From Ophioceras dolichostomum (lineage: Eukaryota; Ascomycota; Sordariomycetes; Magnaporthales; Ophioceraceae), in NCBI GenBank assembly GCA_003049485.1, contig PYST01000119.1, positions 1-64,000 on the forward strand: 64,000 nt of DNA, in the 5' to 3' direction. This document shows, in pieces, positions 56,347 through 64,000 of this stretch. The position numbers and the translations under genes were made by a program. Position 1 is the stretch's first letter; every line of letters starts with the position of its first letter. The notes below the pieces were generated by a model. That model had not been told where the DNA came from and did not search any database. It worked only from the letters and a program-made list of their open reading frames with translations.

Positions 56347-57745
56347 TTTTAGGGAGGGGTTGGTTGTCAAGGTGTCGGGTGCCTGAGGGAGAGTAGGCTT
56401 TCTCCTTGCTTGCTTGCTTGCCTGCTTGCTCGATGGATGGATGTTGTAGAAGAGGTGATGTTTGTTCTTGTGGAGAGGTTCTAGGATGTAGGTGTGAATG
56501 TCCAACCACGGCCCGGATCAGGATGTTGGCGTTTGGATTTAAGGGAGCGCGTGACCGAGTCGCACTGGTCGGTTGGTTTCAAGGCAGAGGCCTCGAATGA
56601 GCGCGATTCAATGCCCGCCAGTCGTTGCGGCTTTGGTCTAGGGCTAGAACTTTATAAAGGGAATGTTGCCTCGCCTGTGGTAGTAGTCGGCCGAAAGTGT
56701 TCCTGAAGGAGGAGTGGGTGACAAGTCCGTACGCCCTTTGCTCGGCATGGAAGAAAAGCGAGAAGCCCAGAGAATCTTTCAAAGAATCTTAGGGACAGAA
56801 TTGCGAAACGAGAAACAGAAATAGGCAGTTAAGCTGCCCTTATCTCGCATCTACGAATGCTCACCCGAACAAGCCACCACTCGAACAAAGAACGAAGGGT
56901 TTGCCGCTGCTTCCCCTTCCTTGGGCATTTTTTCACATTTGAGGGAGGCCCCGAATTAGCAAATGACTAAAGGCGGCGGCCATGATTGGGCCGTTGGACC
57001 CAGTATCTCGGACGCTGGGTCCCGTAAAACCGTTGGCCACAACCATGGGGTCAGGTGGTCCCGATCCATCCGACTTTGTTTTACGTCACGGAACATGCCC
57101 TAGCGTACGAATTGGTCGGACATGTTTTGGTGATCCATGGTGCGAGAGTGGTTGACGGTGTGAAATGTTGGTGTTGCATGAAGGAAGCAAGGCGGTTGTG
57201 TAATGGTTTGGTCAACAGCATTGGGCATGTGTGCTGTAAGCCTGTAACGTGCTGTAATCCGGCTTCCACTAGTGGGGCTCTGGGGCTCTTTCACCGCCCC
57301 GTAAGCCGATGGTAGGCGACACCGCACCCGTCTGGCCGTTGAAACATTCCGCAGTGTGGTGAAGCAGGTACGAGTGCCAGGTCCGATGCTGGCGGTGCGG
57401 GCGAGCGGGGAGGAAATAAATCCGAAAGTTTGGAATCCGGGGATGCGTCGGTTGTGACCAAGAAAATATGCACGAGAACAGCCGTCAGCAGCATCACCAG
57501 CTTCAATTCCAGGTCGGCTAGCGTGGGAAGGGGGCAGGTCTGGAGTTGCAGGTAAAGACGCCGGGAACAGAAACCAGGGAAGCAAGTCAGTTCGTAGACC
57601 CAGTACCCCCAAGTGCCTCAACACCAACTCCATCTCTAACTTAGGTAGTGGGCAGGGTTCTAAAGTAGGTCATGTTTTTTCTTGTGCTTCTTTTCGGCCG
57701 TTCGAACCATCCTCCTTCCGTACAGACAATTGGATTCCCCCTCCC
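56347..57745. other. intergenic region, no gene seen
   Basis: Contains the promoter of the acetyltransferase gene and the 3' UTR of CCT1. Open frames at 57055-57315 and 57100-57633 overlap on opposite strands and lack domains. Confidence 0.6.
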
Positions 57746-59634
57746 TTAGTGGCCGTGACCATCGTCCTCCTCAGCCCTCACCTCCGGATCCAATTTGATG
57801 AGGGTATCGATGCGCATGATGCTGATACAAGCCTCGACCGCGCTCTTGAGCTGCCTGACCTTACTCATGCTGGGCTCCAGCACGCCCGCCTTGACCTCGT
57901 CAACGACTTTGCCGTGCGTCAGGTCCAGGCCGTAGTTTTTGTAGCCCTTTTTGCGGGCCTGCATCTTCTCGTCCTCCGTGGCGTCGCCTTCCTGCATGCG
58001 CTGCGCGACCGCGTGCCGCGACCGCAGCTCGGCCACCAGCTTGCCCGCGTCCTTGGCCGCGTTGACGGCCAGTGTCTTGGGGATCACGAGGAGCGACTGG
58101 GCGAACTCGCCGATCGCCAGTTGCTCGCGGGAGGTGATGGTCGATGCGAACTCGCCCAGGTACACGGACAGGGCCGTCTCGACCGCGCCGCCGCCGGGCA
58201 CGATGCTGCCGCTCTCGAGGGTGCGGCGGACGGCGCAGAGCGAGTCGTGCACCGAGCGCTCCATCTCGTCCAGCTGGAAGTCGTTGGGGCCGCGCAGGAT
58301 GATAGACGCCGAGGAATGCTTCGTGGTGCCCTTGACCAGGATGCACTCGTCGTCCGAGATGCGTTCCTGCACCACCTCCTCGGCGTGGCCCAGGTACGAC
58401 GGGTCGAACTTCTCGTCGCCGTTGAGGTCCGACAGCGTGCTGAGCAGCGTGGCTCCCGTGGCCTTGGCGATGCGCCGCAGGTCCTGCTTCTTGCACCGCC
58501 GCACCGCCATCGCGCCCTTCTCGACGAACATCTTGAGGCACAGATCGTCAATGCCCTTGGTCGTGAGCACTACATTGGCCCCGGCCTTGAGGATCATCTC
58601 GATCCGCTCGATCACCATGCCGGCCTCCCTGGCACGGATCTGCTCCAGCTGCTGCGGGTCGTCCACCGTGATCTGCACGCCGAGCTTCATGCGCTCCTTC
58701 TGGAAGTTCATGTCCAGCACCGCGATCTTGGCGTCCGTTATGCGCGTCTTCATCGCCTGCGACGCGACCGTGCAGTTGAGCGCGTAGCCCTTGACCAGGA
58801 TCGACTCTACCGACGCCTTGCCGTGCGCCTTGAGGATGTTGACCGCGTCGATCGGCACCTTGGTCTCCCCCTTTGCGTCCGTGATCTTGACGGCCTGGGC
58901 GGCATCCACGACCATGTTGGCGAAGAAGTCCGAGTCGGAGCCGATGATCTTGCTGGACATGGACGTCCTAGCGACGCTCAGGAGAGACTCGCGGCCCAGG
59001 TTCTCGACCTTGATGCTGACGTTCTCGCTCATGTACTTCACGGCCTCGCGCAGCGCCAAGCGGTACCCGGTTATGATCGTCGTGGGGTGTATGCGGTTGC
59101 GCATCAGCTCGTTCCCCCTACGCAGCAGCTCCGCCGCGATCAGCACCACCGACGTAGTTCCATCTCCCACCTCCTTGTCCTGTTGCCGCGCCAGGTCCAC
59201 CAGGATCTTTCCAGCGGGGTGTTCGACATCTAGTAAGCTCAAAATGGTCGCGCCGTCGTTCGTATACGTGAAGTCCTACGCGATGCGAGAGAAGGTTAGC
59301 ATGCGGGCCAGGGTGCGGCAACATCTCGTTATCATTCAGGGATAAGCATGGCAGCGAGCTATACTTACGCCGATGTCGTCCACCATCAGTTTGTCAAGGC
59401 CATGAGGGCCAAATGAAGTCTTAACAACGTTCGCAATCGCCTGTGTAGCAAGCACTGCATGCAGCGGAGGGTTGGGTGGGTGAGAACCGGTCAGCATAAA
59501 CGCAGACGCAAGAGATCTCGAGAGGGGCACAGCAAGCTTCACTCACCGTTCTGGTCGCGAATATCAGGACCAGAAATCTTTTGGCCGCCAAGGAAAAGCG
59601 TGCCGTTTGACGGCTGCGCAAACATCGAGGCCAT
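57746..59634 (-). CDS. CCT1: T-complex protein 1 subunit alpha (CCT1/TCP-1), 3 exons
   Basis: Alpha subunit of the cytosolic group II chaperonin TRiC/CCT, which folds actin, tubulin and WD40 proteins. Exons are 59547-59634, 59369-59454 and 57746-59275; the donors are GTGAGT and GTAAGT, phases close and give 567 residues. The start is MASMFAQPSNGTLFLGGQ, with a second ATG three codons in. Landmarks are VKTSFGPHGLDKLMVDDIG, TNDGATIL, GDGTTSVVLIAAELL (ATP-binding GDGTT), RIHPTTIITGYRLALREAVKYMSE, SKIIGSDSDFF, VPGGGAVE (second nucleotide motif) and GVLEPSMSKVRQLKSA, then IMRIDTLIKLDPE. The C-terminal text and the RIHPTT block mark alpha rather than another subunit. The gene diverges from prolyl-tRNA synthetase. 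Confidence 0.95.
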
Positions 59635-60178
59635 CGTGTCCGTAGAGTAGCGATGCGACGGGAACTGTTTGAGTAGGGGTATCAAAAGGGAAAAAAACAC
59701 AAGCAGGCCTGGAAAGATGTACTGAAGAGAATTCGAAGCTGCTTTGCAATCCCAGCATGTGCTGCCGCCTAGCAGCTTCTGGGAACTTTTCTTCGGATCG
59801 CCATGTTGTTCCCGCCCTGGACGCAACGGCTTCTCGAGCGCTGATTGGTTGAACGTCAGCCACTAGCCACACCCGCCACACCTCTGACCCTGCATTTGTG
59901 GCTGCAGCCTGACCAACCCCGCCAATACTCCCCCCCCCTCCCTCCGTCTGCTTCAGGTGTTCAGCCGAACGCGGGGCACAAAATAATTCAATGCTCAGCT
60001 CTAATTCTGCCGACTGAGTCAACAACATAACTCTGCCACCCCAGCCGCCCCCGGTCGCAATTCGACAACCCAATTCCTCTTCTTCTCGTCCTCACAATCA
60101 CCCAGACAATCAACTTGACGTTTTACCACCACAAAATTTTCTCTGGGGGAACGCAAAGAATACTGCAGCGCGCAAAAC
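59635..60178. promoter_or_regulatory. shared divergent promoter of CCT1 and prolyl-tRNA synthetase
   Basis: A 544-bp space separates the ATGs of the two housekeeping genes and must hold both promoters. A C-rich run at about 59930-59945 and a central TGGTTG/CAACC-rich stretch are visible. No binding site could be assigned. Confidence 0.6.
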
Positions 60179-61979
60179 ATGGAGGAGACCAACAAGGACG
60201 CAGGGGCCGCGGCGGCGACCCCGCAAGAGGGCCCCTCTAAGAGCGCGCTGAGGAAGGCCGAGAAGGCGGCCAAGCTCGCAGCGGACAAGGCCGCGAAGGC
60301 CGCGAAGCAGGTGACGGTCGCCGTGGTGGGCGGCAAGAAGGCGGACGACATCATCGGCATCACGGTGTCCAAAAACGACAACTTCGCCCAGTGGTACCAG
60401 GAGGTGGTGCTCAAGGCCGAGATGATCGAGTACTACAACGAGATCTCGGGCTTCTACATCCTGCGGCCCGCGGCCATGTTCGTATGGAGCGAGATCCGCA
60501 AGTGGTTCCAGCAGAGGATCGAGGACATGGGCGTCGAGGAGACGAGCTTCCCCATGTTCCTGTCGTCAAAGTCGCTGGAGAAGGAGAAGGACCACGTCGA
60601 GGGCTTTGCGCCTGAGCTGGCCTGGGTGACGAAGGCGTGCGTTTTTCTTTCCTGGCGTTGCTGCTTTCCTCATGCATAGTAGTGTACCACCAGCTCTGAC
60701 TGACTGACATTACGAACGACGCAACAGTGGAGACAAAGACCTCGAAGTTCCTGTCGCCGTCCGCCCAACCTCCGAAGCCGTCATGTACCCCTACTACGCC
60801 AAATGGATCCGCAGCCACCGCGACCTGCCCTTCCGGCTCAACCAGTGGAACTCGGTCGTCCGCTGGGAGGCGAAGCAGACGACGCCCTTCCTGCGCGCGA
60901 GGGAGTTCCTGTGGCAGGAGGGCCACACGGCGCACCTGACCGAGGAGCTGGCGGGCAAGGAGGTACTGGAGATCCTGGAGCTCTACGCGGGCGTGTACGA
61001 GCAGCTGCTGGCCGTGCCCGTGGTCAGAGGCAAGAAGACGGACAACGAGAAGTTCGCGGGCGGGTACTACACCACCACGGTCGAGGGCTACATCCCGACC
61101 AACGGCAGGGGGATCCAGGGCGCGACCTCGCACTGCTTAGGACAAAACTTCAGCAAGATGTTCGACATCACGGTCGAGGACCCGTTCAACAAGGGCAGCC
61201 ACCTGAACGTGTGGCAGAACTCTTGGGGGCTATCGACGCGCGTCATCGGCGTCATGGTCATGATCCACGGCGACGACAAGGGCCTCGTTCTGCCCCCGCG
61301 CATCGCCCGCATCCAGGCCATCCTCATCCCGCTGGGCCTGACGGCCAAGACGACCCCCGAGGAGAAGGAGCGCCACTACGCGAAATTAGAAGAGTTGCGC
61401 AAGACTCTGAAGGCCGCGGGTTTGCGGGTTGAGGCCGACGTGCGCGAGGGCTACACGCCGCCCTGGAAGTTCAACGATTGGGAGCTGAAGGGCGTGCCTC
61501 TGCGCCTCGAGTTCGGCCCCCGCGACGCCACCAAGGGTGTTGTTTCGTACGCCCGCCGCGACACGGGCGCCAAGGGCGAGGTCGCCATCGCGGACCTGAC
61601 GACGGCTATCCCGGCCCTGCTGGAGACGATCCAGAAGGACCTGTACGACAAGGCGGACGCGGCGTTCAGGTCGCACAGGATCGTACTGAACGACTGGGAC
61701 AAGGTCGTGCCCTCCCTGGACTCCAAGAACGTGGTGCTGATCCCCCACTGCCTGGACGGGAAGTGCGAGGACCACATCAAGGATATCACGAAGGGCACCG
61801 GCGAGGAGCTGATGGCCGATGGGCAGCGCGCGCCCTCGATGGGCATGAAGAGCCTGTGCATCCCCTTCGAGCAGCCCGATGAGGCCGCTGGAACGCTCGT
61901 CAAGGGCACGACGAAGTGTCTGAGCCCTGACTGCGAGAGGCTGGCGGAGAAGTGGGTCATGTTTGGGCGGAGTTATTAG
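60179..61979 (+). CDS. prolyl-tRNA synthetase, cytosolic eukaryote/archaea type, 2 exons
   Basis: Class II aminoacyl-tRNA synthetase that charges tRNA-Pro in the cytosol. Exons 60179-60636 and 60728-61979 (donor GTGCGT, acceptor CAACAG) give 569 residues. The N-terminus has a Lys/Ala-rich tract (ALRKAEKAAKLAADK). Motif-type blocks are NFAQWYQEVVLKAEMIEYY, EETSFPMFL, VRPTSEAVMYP, then motif 2 WNSVVRWEAKQTTPFLRAREFLWQEGHTAH. GATSHCLGQNFSKMF and NSWGLSTRVIG follow with motif 3. The C-terminal domain has zinc-type cysteines in HCLDGKCEDH and KCLSPDCERL and the conserved ending WVMFGRSY. There is no YbaK-like editing domain. Length fits the fungal enzyme. Confidence 0.96.
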
Positions 61980-62634
61980 AGTCAGGTCAGGGGGAGAGGA
62001 GAGAGAGAACGAAAGCGAAAGCGAAAGAATTCGGGAGAAAGATATCCATTGCTGTCTTCTGCTGCTATTGGTCGGCCAAGCGGTGCACAACTTCGCCTGT
62101 GGTGGCCTAGGGTGTTAGGTACATGGAGATAGTCATCAACTTCACAAAATGTCGTTCGAGTTATAGATTCACTTTCTTGACACCGCGCCGGGCCACGATA
62201 GGCCCGAGACCAGGCATGGCGAGCAAGCGAGGCCATCGGGGTCTACGACCACACCTTCGATGGGGATGTTGGTTGTCGGGGGGTGGCTGACGACGTGACG
62301 CGACCTTGATGTTTGCCGTCAAGTTTAACGTCGTCGGCCTCGGTGGCCTGCTTCAAACCCGACCAGCACAGCAGCCTGACTGGTAGGCAACAGCCTAGAC
62401 AGAATCAGCATAAATAGGTCCATATGGTTGTGTCTGGTGCACCAGGAACTCCGGCCAGACCTCAAGATCATCACCAGCCCAAAGCTTCCCAGTCAGTCTT
62501 TCCTTCTCACTTGCTCTAAGCATCAACTCGCTTCACACAAGCAGCCTGCTTCCAAGCAAAACTTACCCCAGCTTCTCGCGCCATTACATACGGCGGGCTA
62601 CTGGCTCTGTCGGCAAAGCCTCCACGACGGCATC
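61980..62634. other. intergenic region, no gene seen
   Basis: Contains the ProRS 3' UTR, with a GAAAGC triplicate at about 62012-62030. A frame opens upstream of 62635 but lacks an ATG in good context. Confidence 0.6.
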
Positions 62635-63206
62635 ATGTGCATCTACTCCAAGAGCGTCAAGGTGTACACCGAATGCTTGCTCCCGAACACCTCTGACCAC
62701 ACCGTGGTCACCAAGAAAGTATGGACCGTTGCTGTCCTCAACATGCCGGAGGACGTCATGGAGAAGATCCGCCATCTGTGCAAGAATCCGAAGGACTCCC
62801 AGGGGCTTTGCGCCGACGCTGAGGAGTGGGTCCCAGGCACTATCGGGTCGACGAGGTGAAGGGCAAGTGTCCCAAGTGCATCGCAGATGGGGGATACGAG
62901 AGGGAGAAGGAGAGGAAGGAAAAGGAGGAGAAGGAGAAGAAGGAGAAGGAGAAAGCAAAGGCAGCGAAGGCCGCGAAGGCGGACGGCGTGAGATCGACGC
63001 CGGCTGTGCAGCCGGCACCCAGGCAGACTACCAAGGATGCGAAGGGTCCTGGGCGTAGGGAGACCGGCACCAAGGAACTGAAGACTGCCGCCAAGGAACA
63101 GACGACGAAGACAACGACGAAGGGAACGGGCAAGGGGGAGAAAGTCGGAGAAGGGTCTGCAACGGGGTCGAACACTGCGAAGGTGGGCGCTCTAGCGAAG
63201 AAGTAA
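62635..63206 (+). pseudogene. small fungal Cys-containing protein gene with a frameshift
   Basis: The ATG at 62635 opens MCIYSKSVKVYTECLL and runs 75 codons to a TGA at about 62857. The next frame, open from 62826, reads HYRVDEVKGKCPKCIADGGY and continues through a long Lys/Glu/Ala-rich coiled tail to the TAA at 63204-63206. A CPKC pair and a start with MC are typical of small fungal proteins in which a CxxC closes a zinc-type site. Both halves look coding, and they would join if one base were added or lost near 62825-62850. No intron fits. It is either a recent frameshift or an assembly error. No function is known. Confidence 0.55.
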
Positions 63207-63745
63207 CAGCCCGTCGGCCAGCAGGTCGCAGATATGCAGCCGCATTGCCGCATTGGATCATGGGGGCGGACCGACCCAGTGGAAGCCAGCCGCTGGCGGC
63301 GGGCGACCAAGAGGTCGGTTTAATGTTGCTGTTGGTTCTTGGACTACTTAGATATATATCTCGGTACCTAGGAGTTAGTTAGATGCAGTTGGTTCAGACG
63401 TGCATGCTGGTCATGCACTTCACGCGTAACATCATCGCAGTTGACCAGGCCAGGCGAAGTTCCAATTATTTCCACCTACACATTGTTAGTACCTCCACGG
63501 TGTACAAGTCTTACATTAAAGGCGCGTCCGCCAAACATCATTCCGCAGAATCGACTGCCTCCCGACGAGTACTCTGCGTTTTTCTACCAACATCGTCGCC
63601 AGCCTCAGCATTCATCCCGTCGCACCAGCTTCGAGGTCCACGTGACGCGCTCACAACCTCACTGCCATTCGCCAGCTTCTTTATCGGGTTACTGACAGCG
63701 AACCCGTCCGTTGCTCAACTCCAGCCACCAATTATCTACGTAATC
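63207..63745. other. promoter region of the terminal kinase gene
   Basis: Short intergenic stretch. No separate gene was supported; the frame at 63441-63695 has no domain. Confidence 0.55.
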
Positions 63746-64000
63746 ATGCCTGAATCATCCTTCTCTTCCTCTTCTTCTTCTTCTTCCTATCCTCGGGAAG
63801 TAAGGATTGAAGATATCGATGGGGTTGGTGTCGGCGGCTCTGCCGTCGCCGCTCTGGTTAAAAACACCAAGTTCATCATCAAAGTGCACGACGTGGAGTC
63901 GCTTGACCATCGCCCTCGAGAGTTGGAGGTGTACAGGCACATGCACCGTCACCCCAATGTCCTGAGGTTCTATGACGAGGCCAAGGTGATTCGGGAGGAC
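63746..64000 (+). CDS. protein kinase, N-terminal part only (runs off the window)
   Basis: The ATG at 63746 opens 85 codons to the end of the window. After a Ser tract (residues 4-13) come EVRIEDIDGVGVGGSA, a Gly-rich ATP loop of the form GxGxxGSA, then FIIKVHD with the ATP-binding Lys, RELEVYRHM with the likely C-helix Glu, and HPNVLRFYDE. This matches the small lobe of a Ser/Thr protein kinase. The catalytic loop lies beyond the window. Whether it carries further domains is unknown. Confidence 0.75.
   Translation, partial: MPESSFSSSSSSSSYPREVRIEDIDGVGVGGSAVAALVKNTKFIIKVHDVESLDHRPRELEVYRHMHRHPNVLRFYDEAKVIRED

Noticed and set aside
57749..59233. 494-codon plus-strand frame opposite CCT1
   Set aside because: Shadow of the GC-rich CCT1 coding sequence; no independent family resemblance.

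Overview
The window is nuclear DNA of a filamentous ascomycete, most likely a Sordariomycete. The grounds are short GT-AG introns (about 80-260 nt), GC-rich coding sequence, CT-rich 5' leaders, and fungal families: a GPI-type chitin deacetylase, a CorA-like membrane protein, a CFEM-like protein, a LYC1-type acetyltransferase and class 2 dihydroorotate dehydrogenase. Species is not inferred. I saw no tRNA, rRNA or CRISPR array. There is one assembly gap of 37 N, inside a poly-C run at about 27.2 kb.

Layout. 0.9-8 kb: a four-exon MFS sugar transporter (+) faces a decayed GH35 beta-galactosidase (-). 8-13.4 kb is gene-poor and leads into a chitin deacetylase (+). 16.7-18 kb: an enoyl-CoA hydratase-like protein (-). 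18-23 kb is gene-poor. 23-24.8 kb: a single-pass membrane protein (+). 25.8-27.1 kb: a broken fungal membrane-protein relic, followed by the poly-C gap. 28.9-31.2 kb: an acyltransferase-3 membrane protein (+), facing dihydroorotate dehydrogenase and then an Mpv17/PMP22 protein (both -). 35.1-35.4 kb: a broken small secreted protein gene. 37.1-37.5 kb: a 67-residue, three-exon gene whose upstream ORF overlaps its start codon. 38.6-46 kb: a CorA-like membrane protein and a large kinase with a vWA-like C-terminus, in tandem. 48.6-56.3 kb: a DnaJ-type zinc-finger protein (+), an SDR oxidoreductase (-), a CFEM-like membrane protein (-), a HAD hydrolase (-) and a LYC1-like acetyltransferase (-). 57.7-62 kb: chaperonin subunit CCT1 (-) and cytosolic prolyl-tRNA synthetase (+), divergent from a 0.5 kb promoter. 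62.6-64 kb: a frameshifted Cys-containing small protein and the start of a protein kinase running off the window.

Most genes are single housekeeping or surface genes rather than a cluster. Three points stand out. A two-copy MITE-like family has terminal inverted repeats and 5-bp target duplications, and one copy lies inside an intron of the CorA-like gene. The CorA-like and kinase-vWA genes are neighbours and may form a signalling pair. The window holds an unusual number of recently broken genes: GH35, the DUF3176-like relic, the small secreted protein and the Cys-containing protein. Where I give splice sites, they come from reading donor and acceptor sequences together with reading phase; none is confirmed by transcripts.
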